A stretch of DNA of 6,949 nt from Candidatus Glassbacteria bacterium RIFCSPLOWO2_12_FULL_58_11 (GCA_001780825.1 MFIX01000147.1:24090-31038); one strand, 5' to 3'; positions 1-6,778 are shown, counted from the first letter of the stretch. Numbers and translations: made by a program. The notes: generated by a model from the letters alone, not told the origin.

Positions 1-170
1 TTAGATTTGATTTCACGGCTTCCTTCTTTCGAAATCGTGGATAGAGAGCAGGGCGGATCAGCGCCATCTTTGTTAAATCCGTGTCCTCCGTGGTTCTCAA
101 TCTGCCGCGATAATAAGCCTTATATTTTAGCGGATAATAGTAACCGGGCTGTTTGTATTTTGAATTATTT
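1..170. other. Non-coding 3' flank of the importer operon
   Basis: This stretch follows the permease stop codon and is clearly more AT-rich than the genes, especially from about 110 to 170. I see no convincing gene on either strand: the open frames are short, start at non-ATG codons and resemble no known protein. A short inverted repeat around 108-137 (ends CCGC and GCGG, with ATAA/TTAT inside, read on the minus strand) could form a weak hairpin, but no T-run follows it, so I do not call a terminator. A degenerate ACGGA-type repeat lies at 79-93 and is listed separately. Confidence 0.5.
79..93 (-). repeat. Degenerate ACGGA-type short repeat
   Basis: Read on the minus strand the bases are CCACGGAGGACACGG, two imperfect copies of an (A)CACGG unit. 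From memory, similar CACGGAG/ACACGGA strings recur between genes in many environmental bacterial genomes. This copy holds only about two units, so it may be a decayed remnant or chance. Confidence 0.3.
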
Positions 171-1166
171 TCAGAAAAAAGACCTGTCCGAGGAGTTGGA
201 CAGCAGAAGCCAGATAAAAAACGGCCCGCCCAGAATGGCGGTGATCACTCCCACTGGCAGCTCGACCGGCGAGAGGACAGTGCGCGAGAGGGTGTCGCAG
301 AGAGTCAGAAAGCCGCCGCCGAAAGCCAGTGTGCCGGGAGTCAGATAGCGGTGGTCCGCGCCGAGGAAAAGACGGACGATATGGGGAACCATCATCCCGA
401 CAAAACCGATCGGGCCGCAGAAAGCCACCACCCCGCCGACCATCAGCGAGGTGAACAGAAAGAGCACTTTTTTGGTCCGGTTGACATTCACGCCCCGGCT
501 GGTGGCGATATCCTCGCCCACGGTCAACAGGTTAAGCTCGTGGCTCAGGCCTGCCACCACCGCGACTCCGGCCACGACAAACGGCAGCAGGTTCAGGGCC
601 TCCTCGAAACCCACCACCTGGATGCCGCCGATCAGCCGGCGCAGGATCTGGAAGGACTTGGTGAAATCGCTCATGTACTGGACCAGCAGGATCAGGCTGG
701 AGAAAAAGAAGCTGACCGCCACCCCGGCCAGCAGCATGCTCGAGGTCGAGAAGCCCTTTTTCAAGCGCGAGAGATAGTACACCAGCCCCACGGAGAGCAG
801 GGCCCCGGCGAAGGAGGCCAGCACATCTCCCGGAAAGCCTAAAATGCTGAAGGTAAAGCCCAGCCCCACGTAGAGAGTGGCCCCGAGTGAGGCGCCGCTG
901 GAAACCCCCAGGGTAAAGGGCGTGGCCAGGGCGTTGCGGAAGATGGCCTGGAAGGCCAGGCCGGCCACGGCCAGGGCGCTGCCAGCCAGGAAAGAGGTGC
1001 AGACCCTGGGCAGCCGGATCTTCCAGAACAGGTCGGACTCGAAGACCCCTTTTACCGGCTTAAGTATGGCCTCCGGGGGAATCCAGTGCGGTCCGACCAG
1101 GGGGGCCGCGGCGACAGTCAGGATCGAAAAAGCCACCAGCGCGGGCAGTGTCCAGCTTTTAATCAT
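171..1166 (-). CDS. ABC importer permease, FecCD/BtuC family
   Basis: This is the membrane subunit of a type II ABC importer for a metal chelate (vitamin B12, iron-siderophore or heme), working as a homodimer in the inner membrane. The 331 residues match the usual family length and contain about nine or ten hydrophobic segments. Family hallmarks are visible: RLPRV at 51-55, followed by the small-residue helix and FRNALATPFTLGVSSGASLG at about 76-95; the GEDIATSRGVNV stretch at 217-228, where this family contacts the ATPase; GPIGFVGMMVPHIVR at 251-265; and ELPVGVITAILGGPFFIWLL at 302-321. The start ATG at 1166 overlaps the stop of the ATPase gene (ATGA) and has GGAG eight bases upstream, so translation is probably coupled. 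It is the last gene of the operon. The C-terminus ends in a short polar tail (SNSSDRSFF) and looks complete. The family is clear; the substrate is not determined. Confidence 0.96.
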   Translation of the reverse strand: MIKSWTLPALVAFSILTVAAAPLVGPHWIPPEAILKPVKGVFESDLFWKIRLPRVCTSFLAGSALAVAGLAFQAIFRNALATPFTLGVSSGASLGATLYVGLGFTFSILGFPGDVLASFAGALLSVGLVYYLSRLKKGFSTSSMLLAGVAVSFFFSSLILLVQYMSDFTKSFQILRRLIGGIQVVGFEEALNLLPFVVAGVAVVAGLSHELNLLTVGEDIATSRGVNVNRTKKVLFLFTSLMVGGVVAFCGPIGFVGMMVPHIVRLFLGADHRYLTPGTLAFGGGFLTLCDTLSRTVLSPVELPVGVITAILGGPFFIWLLLSNSSDRSFF

Positions 1167-1954
1167 GATCCGCTCTCCGCCGGACGCACCAGCGGCAGGG
1201 CTGAGTAGGGGTTCTCGACAAAAAGGAATGCGGTTTCGTAAATGCCTTCCAGGGTCTCTTTCCGTACCAGCTCCCGCGCCTCCCCCTCGAAGACTTTCCG
1301 GCCCTCCTTGAGCGCGAGGACCCGGTTGCAGGCAAGCACGGCGTTGTTGATGTCGTGGGTGACCGCGAGCACGGTTTTCCCGTGTTCCCGGTTCAGCTCG
1401 CGGAGCAGGCGGTGGATTTCCACCTGGTGACGGTAATCGAGGAAGCTGGTCGGTTCATCCAGCAGCAGGATTTCCGCGCCCTGGGCCAGGGCCGCGGCAA
1501 TAAACACTTTCTGGCGCTCGCCGCCGCTAAGCGTATCGAGCCGCCGGCCGGCAAAGTCCAGCGTGCCGGTCCGCTCCAGGATTTCCCGCACGACCCGGCG
1601 GTCCTCCGCGGAAAGTGGAGAGAAGGGGTTGAGGTAGGGGTAGCGGCCCATGGAGACGAACTCATCCACGCTGAAAGGCAGCGCCCGGCCATCAAGCTGG
1701 GGCACATAGCTGACCAGCCGGGCCAGAGCGCGCTGGCTGTAGCTTTCCAGCCGCCTGCCGCGGATTTTGATGGTCCCTTCCCCGCCGGGCAGGATCCGGT
1801 TCAGGCATTTGAGCAGGGTGGTCTTGCCCGCGCCGTTGGGACCGATAATCGACAGGTAGTCGGCCTCCCCAACCCGGAAGGAGACCTGATTAAGGATGCG
1901 CTTGGCCCCGCTGGCATAGGTAAAATCCTCGATTTCGATTACCGCCTCGCTCAC
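1163..1954 (-). CDS. ABC importer ATPase, FecE/BtuD family
   Basis: This is the cytoplasmic ATP-hydrolysing subunit that powers the neighbouring permease. The 263 residues are full length and every catalytic motif is intact: Walker A GPNGAGKTT at 38-46, Q-loop Gln86 in YVPQ, ABC signature LSGGERQ at 142-148, Walker B ILLLDEPT at 162-169, D-loop SFLD at 170-173 and switch His200 in VTHD. The segment after Walker A (SYSQRALARLVSYVPQ) and FSVDEFVSMGRYPY at 94-107 are typical of the iron-chelate/B12 subfamily rather than of lipid or drug exporters. The start is GTG at 1954, directly after the TGA stop of the binding-protein gene with no bases between, and GGGAG lies six bases upstream inside that gene. 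The 3' end overlaps the permease by four bases. Both junctions argue for one co-translated operon. Confidence 0.97.
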   Translation of the reverse strand: MSEAVIEIEDFTYASGAKRILNQVSFRVGEADYLSIIGPNGAGKTTLLKCLNRILPGGEGTIKIRGRRLESYSQRALARLVSYVPQLDGRALPFSVDEFVSMGRYPYLNPFSPLSAEDRRVVREILERTGTLDFAGRRLDTLSGGERQKVFIAAALAQGAEILLLDEPTSFLDYRHQVEIHRLLRELNREHGKTVLAVTHDINNAVLACNRVLALKEGRKVFEGEARELVRKETLEGIYETAFLFVENPYSALPLVRPAESGS

Positions 1955-2896
1955 TCAGCTCTCCCAGTCCGCCTCGGGGTGGATGACCCGCGCCAGCTGT
2001 TCGGCCAGCAGGATGAACCGCGGACCGGGCCGGACGACATATTCCTCGGTGAAAACATAGATGCGGCCCCGGCTGACCGCCTCCACTCCAGCAGCAAAAT
2101 CCCAGGAGCGGATGAAAGCCTGCCGGTCGAAGCGGGTGGTATCCAGGCCGGGTATCATTTCGACGATAACCTGGGGGTTGAGCTGGTGCAGGCCTTCCGG
2201 TGAAACCGTGGGCAAAGAGACCGTGCGGCCGGTGTAGGCGTTGCGTCCGCCGGCGAGCTCGATCAGGTCATTGTAATAGCCATCATTGCCGGAGATGAAC
2301 GTGCCCTTGAGGTCCCCGGAGGCCAGGTTGCGTCCCAGGGTCACCATGATCACGGGCCGGGGCAGTCCGGCGGTCCTTTCCCGGATTCGGTCCATCCGCT
2401 TGCGCATATCGCTCAACAGCTCGGCGGCCCGATCTTGAGCGCCGCAGGCCGCGCCGATCCGCCGGATCGAGTCCAGGATGCCCTTGAGGTTGCGGTGATC
2501 CACGCTCAGGCTCTCGATCGACATCTCGCCGAGCAGCCGGGCGGATTCTGTCTGTTCCTGCAGAAGCACGACCAGGTCGGGGTGCAGCGCCAGCAGCGCC
2601 TCGTAGTTCGGGTCCAGATACCCGCCGACCTTAGGTTTGGCTGCCGCCTCCGGGGGATAATCGCAGTAACGGGTGTCCCCGGCGACCCGGCCGCCCAGCC
2701 CGAGAGCGAACAGAGTCTCGGTGATACTGGGGGCGAACGAAACAATGCGCCGCGGCGTTTCCACCACCCCGCCCTCTACGGCGGCCGGCAGGACTCTACC
2801 GGGCCTGTCCGGCCCCGCAAAATGTTTGCCCAGGAAGCTTAAGCTGAAGCCCAGAGCGATAGCGGCGCCTATCGGCAGCCAGCGGTTCTTGAACAC
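1955..2896 (-). CDS. ABC importer substrate-binding protein, BtuF/TroA-like
   Basis: This is the extracytoplasmic receptor that captures the ligand and docks on the permease dimer. From the GTG at 2896 it has 313 residues: a positively charged start (FKNRW), a hydrophobic segment at about 7-23, a linker rich in Pro and Gly, then the helical-backbone binding fold. The first lobe opens with RRIVSFAPSITETLFALGLGGRV (49-71) and GDTRYCDYPPEA (73-84), a signature common in cobalamin and iron-chelate receptors. The second lobe includes ISGNDGYYNDLIELAGG at 201-217, and the end carries RPGPRFILLAEQLARVIHPE. No lipobox cysteine follows the hydrophobic segment, so the protein is either cleaved and free in the periplasm or held by an uncleaved anchor. 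An in-frame TTG at 3058 would add 54 residues overlapping the kinase gene, but these look like shadow translation. The GTG is preferred because AGGGGGA lies nine bases upstream and the signal sequence follows at once. Ligand: corrinoid favoured, iron-siderophore or heme possible. Confidence 0.93.
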   Translation of the reverse strand: MFKNRWLPIGAAIALGFSLSFLGKHFAGPDRPGRVLPAAVEGGVVETPRRIVSFAPSITETLFALGLGGRVAGDTRYCDYPPEAAAKPKVGGYLDPNYEALLALHPDLVVLLQEQTESARLLGEMSIESLSVDHRNLKGILDSIRRIGAACGAQDRAAELLSDMRKRMDRIRERTAGLPRPVIMVTLGRNLASGDLKGTFISGNDGYYNDLIELAGGRNAYTGRTVSLPTVSPEGLHQLNPQVIVEMIPGLDTTRFDRQAFIRSWDFAAGVEAVSRGRIYVFTEEYVVRPGPRFILLAEQLARVIHPEADWES

Positions 2897-2905
2897 CGTG
2901 GCCAG

Positions 2906-2912
2906 TCCCCCT
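2906..2912 (-). promoter_or_regulatory. Ribosome binding site of the binding-protein gene
   Basis: The minus strand reads AGGGGGA, nine bases before the GTG at 2896. It is the strongest Shine-Dalgarno match near this gene and decides the start in favour of 2896 over the longer reading frame. Confidence 0.7.
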
Positions 2913-2937
2913 GTCTGGAATTTAGGTGCTTGACCGG

Positions 2938-2953
2938 TTAATAATAATTTAAT
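2938..2953 (-). promoter_or_regulatory. AT-rich tract, possible promoter of the importer operon
   Basis: Sixteen consecutive A/T bases sit in an otherwise GC-rich region, in the 86-base gap between the kinase stop and the binding-protein start. On the minus strand the run ATTAAATTATTATTAA offers several poor -10 like hexamers about 40-55 bases before the GTG start, with a TTTTTC string upstream as a weak -35 candidate. It may be a separate promoter for the importer genes, or simply a relaxed spacer within one transcript starting at the kinase. Confidence 0.3.
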
Positions 2954-2982
2954 CCGCCGGAGAAAAACAGGGCGTGAGGCGT

Positions 2983-5900
2983 TCAGGAGGCGTCGGGCGG
3001 TTTCGTCTCTCCCCGGGCGATCTTGGCGGGGAAGATGAGGCTGAAAGTGGTGCCCCAACCGACTTTGGTATTCACAGTTATTTTTCCGCCCAGGGCTTCC
3101 ATGAATGAACGGGAGAGGGAAAGCCCGATACCCATGCCTTCGGATGGGTTGCCGCCTTTGGTTTTGGTGGTAAAAAAGGGCTCGAAGATATGCGGCAGGA
3201 CCTCATCCGGGATGCCGGGTCCGGTGTCGCTGATCCAGAGCTCGTGGCTGCCTCCGGCCTTGGTCAGGCCGAGCGTGAGCCGCCCGCCCTGGGGCATGGC
3301 CTGGACCGCGTTCAGGATCAGGTTGTAGAGCACCTGGGTAATCTGGTTGACCGAAAGCCGCGGACTGAATCCTGAGCCTTCGATTTCGTTCTGGACCACG
3401 ATTTTCCGCCGCCGGACCTGCGATTCCAGCATTTTCAGGACATTGCCCACAATAACCTGGAGATCCACCGCCTGGACTTCCTGGGAGGAGGGCTTGTACA
3501 AATTGTACAACTGGGCGATGATTCCAGCCACCCGGTCAATCTCGCTGTTCATCAGTTCGAAATAGGCATAATCCGGATGATTTCCGGGAATCGAGCGCTT
3601 GATAATATAGAGGGAATTCTTGATTGCCCCCAGGGGATTATTGATCTCGTGGGCCACCCCGGCAGCCAGGCGGCCGGCGGCAGCCATCTTTTCGGTCTGG
3701 ATAAGCTGCGCGCGCAGCTCGCGGTTATGAATGAAATCGCTCAGAGCTGCGCCGGCATGCCGGATCAGGTCCTGTTCGAAGGGCAGAAATTCCACATGCG
3801 GCCTCAGGGCCTTGACCCGCAGGAATCCCCTTTTGACCCCGCCGATCTGCAGCAGGCTTTCGACGTAATTCTCGGTAAGATAGTCCCAGCCCTCGGTGGT
3901 CATCTGCACCCCGTCCAGGTTGATGCCGACGATCTTGTTCTCCGGCTGGTGCAGGGTTTTGCGGATGTGCGCCGCGCAACTGGTCAGGGTTGTCTCGATC
4001 GACTGCTCCTGATCGAACTCCTGTCGGATGTTGAACAGGCAGGTCAGCTCTTTCAGGCTTTCCTGCAGTCTCAGCTCCGAGTGCCGCAGTGCCGCGGTGC
4101 CCTCCGAAAGGCGGATTTCGAGGCTGTCCCGCTCCTTCCTGAGCTGACCCTGGGCCTGTTTCAGCTCGGTGATGTCCTGGGCGATCACCTGGGCCACCGC
4201 CCGGCCGTCCACCTTGCCGTAAGGCTGAATGTTGACTTTGAACCACATCTTCTTCCCTTGCAGCCTCACCTGGTACTCGATATCCACCCCTCCGGCGCCG
4301 GAAAGGGCTTGAAAGACATCCTTCAAGTGGCGGCTGGCCAATCGGGGGTGAAACAGCTCCCAGATGGACCGGCCGGTAACCTGCTCCGGGGACATCTCCA
4401 GATAACCGGCGGCCAGGTTGTTCAGCATCAGGATCGTGCCCTCGAAGTCAATCATATAAATCGGGTGGCCGGCGTTTTCGATCAGCAGGCGATAGCGTTC
4501 GCCGCTTTCGTGCAGGGCCTGATCGGCCTCTTTGCGGTCAGCGACATCGCGGGCGATTGTATGCATGTAGGGCACGCCCCGGATAATGATCCTCCGGTTG
4601 CTGAACTCGGTAAATACTTTCGATCCGTCTTTTCTGCGGATTTTCGACTCGCTGATAATGTTTTCCCCGGCCATGATCCTGTCGAAAAATTTATAGTAAG
4701 CCTGCCGGTCGAATTCATCGTGGAGGTCGGGTATTTTCATCTTCAGCAGCTCCGGCTTGGAATACCCGGTCAGCGTAACCGCCGCCTCATTTACCTCGAC
4801 AAATCCGGAATCCTCCCCGGTAATAAAAATAGCATCCCGCGAGCCATCAAAAACCAGACGGAACCACTCCTCTCTCTCGCGCAGGTCTCTTTCCGCCTTG
4901 AGGTTTTCGGTGATATCGTGGGCGTTTATCACTATGCCCCGGATGGAAGGTTCAGCGATCAGGTTTCTGCCCGTGCCTTCCAGATTGCGCCAGTTGCCGG
5001 CTTTGTCGATAATGCGGAACGAGGCCGAGACCGAACCGCCGGCTTCAGCGACAAGCGCGGCGAAAATTTTATTCGCCCGCGGTAGGTCCTCCCGGTGGAT
5101 AAAATCAAAAATCATCCGGCCGGCCACCTCGGCGCTGTCGAAACCGAGCACATTTTCGACCGAGGGGCTGATATAATGGATCCGGCCATGCGGCTCCAGG
5201 ATAACAATCAGCTCATAAGCCTTCTCCACCAGGGTGCGGATGTACTTTTCGCTGCGTTTCAGGTGTTCCTCGGCTATCCGGGCTTCCGTGACATCCTCGA
5301 ACAACAGGGTGTTCAAGACCCTCCCGTTGCTCTGTCCCATGCCCAGCCTGAGCCGGTAGAAGCGCCCCTCGAGCTTGGGATAGCGGATTTCCGTCTCGAC
5401 CTCGAAGGGAATTTTGAACTGCTCGATGGGAAAGCGTGTCTTGCGGGTGTAAATCTCGATGTCTTCCACCTCCAGCTCGCCCGAGAAGGTGGTGAAACCG
5501 ACATGGTTGAGCCTGTCGTAAATTGCGTTGGGGTCGACAATTTCAAGCTCGGCAAGCGGCACGCCAGAGGAAAGGTTCTCGACCGAGCGCCGGATTCTGC
5601 CCCCGGTCCGCTCGACTGTCACCCGGTATTCGGTATCCGGCTCCAGGGATTCCACGATCGTGATCAGACCGTGCTGCTGGCGCTGGATGGAAGCTTCGGT
5701 ATTGTCCCGGGCGCCAGTGCAGACAGTGTATCCCACCAGGTCCGGCAGGGTCTCCTCCAGGCCGGAGGCGGCGCTGAGCACGACCGAAAGGTCCCGGATA
5801 AAGCCGGGATTGGCGGATGTCCTGAATTTGCAGGAAATTTTCAGATCTTCATCCGGCCCGCCGTATTCCCGCGCCGAAACCAGGTAACAGTCCATATTGT

Positions 5901-6432
5901 CTTCGATATGCGGGGCGTGCCTGAATCTTCTTTTCCCATTCTCACTGACAATACTCCAGTTATGCCCGCCCGCTGAATTGGCAAACCCGGTCCAGGTTTT
6001 CCCGATCCGGTCCCGGCCGTTCGGCCCCTTGTAGCGCAGCCGCCAGGCGTTCCCCTCCTCGAAAGGTAATGTGCGCAAGGCTTCCACGCGGTCAAGGTAC
6101 TTCTCGATCTTTTTGAAATCCCCTTCCCGGAGAAACTCCCGCAGATGTTTTTTCTTCCTGGCGAATTCAGCGGCTTTGGGGCTGAGCCGGACAAAATTCC
6201 CAGAGCAGCCGACAATTCTCCACTGCCCATCCAGGTAGAGCTCGGGCATATCGATCAGGGAGCGGAGGAAAATTATGTTGCGGGAGAGGTCGATCAGCAT
6301 CTTCCGGAACACCTGAAATTCCTCTTCCTTCTTTTTCAGCCGGCTTTCCGCCTTCCGCGCTTTGCAAGCTTCACGCTCCAGGCGGGTGACTTTCTTCTCT
6401 AGCTCCCTTATTTTTGCCTGGCTGTCGGCCAT
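2983..6432 (-). CDS. Multi-PAS cytoplasmic sensor histidine kinase with beta-sandwich insert
   Basis: This is a sensor kinase that autophosphorylates on histidine and passes the phosphate to a response regulator. From the ATG at 6432 it has 1149 residues and no membrane segment, so it should be cytoplasmic. Order: charged coiled coil 1-50; divergent PAS-like start about 60-145; beta-strand-rich block about 150-330 resembling a concanavalin/LamG-like sandwich; PAS-like end about 340-385 (GRVLNTLLFEDVTE); three clear PAS domains at about 392-512, 516-635 and 640-758; coiled coil about 757-795; GAF-like segment about 793-905; HisKA with phospho-acceptor His928 in GVAHEINNPLG; HATPase_c with Asn1041 in the N box, DTGPGI at 1069-1074, FEPFFTTK at 1083-1090 and GMGIGLSLS at 1099-1107. 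The core is NtrB-like and complete, so it should be active. GGAG six bases upstream supports this start. Alternatives are ATG 6444, with a weak site, and GTG 6546, which adds residues with no domain character. The signal sensed is unknown. The likely partner is the receiver-domain protein encoded upstream. Confidence 0.95.
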   Translation of the reverse strand: MADSQAKIRELEKKVTRLEREACKARKAESRLKKKEEEFQVFRKMLIDLSRNIIFLRSLIDMPELYLDGQWRIVGCSGNFVRLSPKAAEFARKKKHLREFLREGDFKKIEKYLDRVEALRTLPFEEGNAWRLRYKGPNGRDRIGKTWTGFANSAGGHNWSIVSENGKRRFRHAPHIEDNMDCYLVSAREYGGPDEDLKISCKFRTSANPGFIRDLSVVLSAASGLEETLPDLVGYTVCTGARDNTEASIQRQQHGLITIVESLEPDTEYRVTVERTGGRIRRSVENLSSGVPLAELEIVDPNAIYDRLNHVGFTTFSGELEVEDIEIYTRKTRFPIEQFKIPFEVETEIRYPKLEGRFYRLRLGMGQSNGRVLNTLLFEDVTEARIAEEHLKRSEKYIRTLVEKAYELIVILEPHGRIHYISPSVENVLGFDSAEVAGRMIFDFIHREDLPRANKIFAALVAEAGGSVSASFRIIDKAGNWRNLEGTGRNLIAEPSIRGIVINAHDITENLKAERDLREREEWFRLVFDGSRDAIFITGEDSGFVEVNEAAVTLTGYSKPELLKMKIPDLHDEFDRQAYYKFFDRIMAGENIISESKIRRKDGSKVFTEFSNRRIIIRGVPYMHTIARDVADRKEADQALHESGERYRLLIENAGHPIYMIDFEGTILMLNNLAAGYLEMSPEQVTGRSIWELFHPRLASRHLKDVFQALSGAGGVDIEYQVRLQGKKMWFKVNIQPYGKVDGRAVAQVIAQDITELKQAQGQLRKERDSLEIRLSEGTAALRHSELRLQESLKELTCLFNIRQEFDQEQSIETTLTSCAAHIRKTLHQPENKIVGINLDGVQMTTEGWDYLTENYVESLLQIGGVKRGFLRVKALRPHVEFLPFEQDLIRHAGAALSDFIHNRELRAQLIQTEKMAAAGRLAAGVAHEINNPLGAIKNSLYIIKRSIPGNHPDYAYFELMNSEIDRVAGIIAQLYNLYKPSSQEVQAVDLQVIVGNVLKMLESQVRRRKIVVQNEIEGSGFSPRLSVNQITQVLYNLILNAVQAMPQGGRLTLGLTKAGGSHELWISDTGPGIPDEVLPHIFEPFFTTKTKGGNPSEGMGIGLSLSRSFMEALGGKITVNTKVGWGTTFSLIFPAKIARGETKPPDAS
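5443..5985 (-). other. Beta-sandwich (ConA/LamG-like) region within the kinase
   Basis: These bases encode residues 150-330 of the kinase. The stretch alternates hydrophobic and polar residues in short strands and follows a pattern familiar from concanavalin-like sandwiches: a Trp near the start (HNWSIV), a strand DLKISCKFRT, a GYTVCTGA strand, a LEPDTEYRVTVERTGGRIRRSV hairpin and a closing VGFTTFSGELEVEDIEIYT. Related folds occur in carbohydrate-binding and glycosidase-like domains (LamG, DUF1080). It is flanked by what look like the two halves of a PAS domain. The assignment comes from strand pattern only, with no catalytic or sugar-binding residues identified. Confidence 0.5.
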
Positions 6433-6438
6433 CGGCCG

Positions 6439-6442
6439 CTCC
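6439..6442 (-). promoter_or_regulatory. Ribosome binding site deciding the kinase start
   Basis: The minus strand reads GGAG followed by six bases and then the ATG at 6432. The upstream in-frame ATG at 6444 and GTG at 6546 have poorer sites, so this element favours the start that gives MADSQAKIRE as N-terminus. Confidence 0.6.
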
Positions 6443-6466
6443 ATTCGCTGGAATTCCGTAATTGTT

Positions 6467-6472
6467 ATTATG
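6467..6472 (-). promoter_or_regulatory. Possible -10 element for the kinase gene
   Basis: CATAAT on the minus strand, within the only AT-rich patch of the upstream region, lies about 35 bases before the kinase start. I see no convincing -35 hexamer at the right distance, so this is a weak candidate. Confidence 0.22.
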
Positions 6473-6502
6473 CAAATCACCGGCGGGTAACCAGACTGCG
6501 GG

Positions 6503-6530
6503 CAACGCGGAAGCACATTTCCCGGCGTTG
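6503..6530 (-). repeat. Imperfect hairpin in the kinase leader
   Basis: CAACGC (6503-6508) pairs with GCGTTG (6525-6530), and inside it GGAA (6509-6512) pairs with TTCC (6519-6522). This gives ten base pairs with a two-base bulge and a six-base loop. An alternative pairing joins CGGAAGC (6508-6514) with GCTTCCG (6549-6555). No T-run follows on either strand, so it is not an ordinary terminator. Two mutually exclusive pairings are compatible with a regulatory leader, but could be chance. Confidence 0.35.
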
Positions 6531-6622
6531 ACAGAAGACTGCCCACTCGCTTCCGGCAAGCCTGTCGCCCTGCCGCTATCGCATTTCAAGAGTATCGAGG
6601 GGGGTAGAATGTCCCTCCCTGG

Positions 6623-6647
6623 TCTCAGGGCGGCCATTTACCTGAGA
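6623..6647. repeat. Inverted repeat TCTCAGG-N11-CCTGAGA
   Basis: Two perfect 7-base arms, 6623-6629 and 6641-6647, are separated by 11 bases. The 18-base centre-to-centre spacing is close to two helical turns, which suits a dimeric DNA-binding regulator, though an RNA hairpin is also possible. It lies about 190-215 bases upstream of the kinase start. Confidence 0.4.
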
Positions 6648-6709
6648 TTTAGAGAGAAAAGCTCTCGGCAGGGATAAGGGAGGCGGCCGCCGGATAGCAG
6701 AGGGCGCAA

Positions 6710-6725
6710 CGCCCCGCGCGGGGCG
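6710..6725. repeat. Perfect 16-base GC palindrome
   Basis: CGCCCCGCGCGGGGCG reads the same on both strands. It lies 54 bases past the stop of the receiver-domain gene. It could help end or protect that transcript, but there is no T-run after it on the minus strand, so a classical intrinsic terminator is not supported. Confidence 0.45.
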
Positions 6726-6778
6726 GACTGCATGCAGCTCGATCATTTTGTTACCCGGAGAAGTCCCGGTGTGCGCTT

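Larger units (their letters stand above)
6433..6778. other. 346-base intergenic region rich in inverted repeats
   Basis: No gene is supported here. The open frames on both strands have non-ATG or poorly placed starts and no recognisable protein pattern. The stretch separates the receiver-domain gene from the kinase gene and contains several inverted repeats: a perfect GC-rich 16-base palindrome (6710-6725), GGCGGCCGCC (6682-6691), CTGCATGCAG (6728-6737), a GAGAG/CTCTC hairpin near 6652-6666, a 7-base inverted repeat with an 11-base spacer (6623-6647), and an imperfect 10-base-pair hairpin (6503-6530). The bases nearest the kinase are AT-rich and may hold its promoter. I could not match the region to any riboswitch consensus I know. 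Confidence 0.55.

Noticed and set aside
153..2203. Plus-strand open frames opposite the permease, ATPase and binding protein
   Set aside because: They are shadows of the importer genes, are rich in Gln, His, Arg and Pro, and contain no recognisable motif.
2897..2982. Cobalamin riboswitch before the importer operon
   Set aside because: The gap is too short for the full element, and I could not find a B12 box with its surrounding stems.
2897..3058. Longer binding-protein start at TTG 3058
   Set aside because: It would overlap the kinase gene, and its first 54 residues look like shadow translation. The GTG at 2896 has a strong ribosome binding site and is followed directly by a signal-like segment.
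3577..5085. Long plus-strand open frame of about 500 codons, with another at 5095-5976
   Set aside because: Both lie opposite the kinase gene, whose reading frame carries unmistakable PAS, HisKA and ATPase motifs. Long antisense frames are expected in GC-rich genes, and these translations show no domain pattern.
6433..6546. Longer kinase start at GTG 6546
   Set aside because: The extra 38 residues lack domain character and contain the hairpin region. The ATG at 6432 has GGAG at good spacing and begins directly in the coiled coil.
6462..6677. Plus-strand 71-codon open frame in the intergenic region
   Set aside because: It has no recognisable motif or convincing ribosome binding site and is most simply chance in a GC-rich stretch.
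6710..6725. Intrinsic terminator at the 16-base palindrome
   Set aside because: The bases after it on the minus strand are GC-rich and hold no T-run, and the palindrome has no natural loop.
6433..6778. Sigma-54 promoter for the NtrB-like kinase
   Set aside because: No GG-N10-GC pair in the TGGCAC-N5-TTGC context was found on the minus strand.
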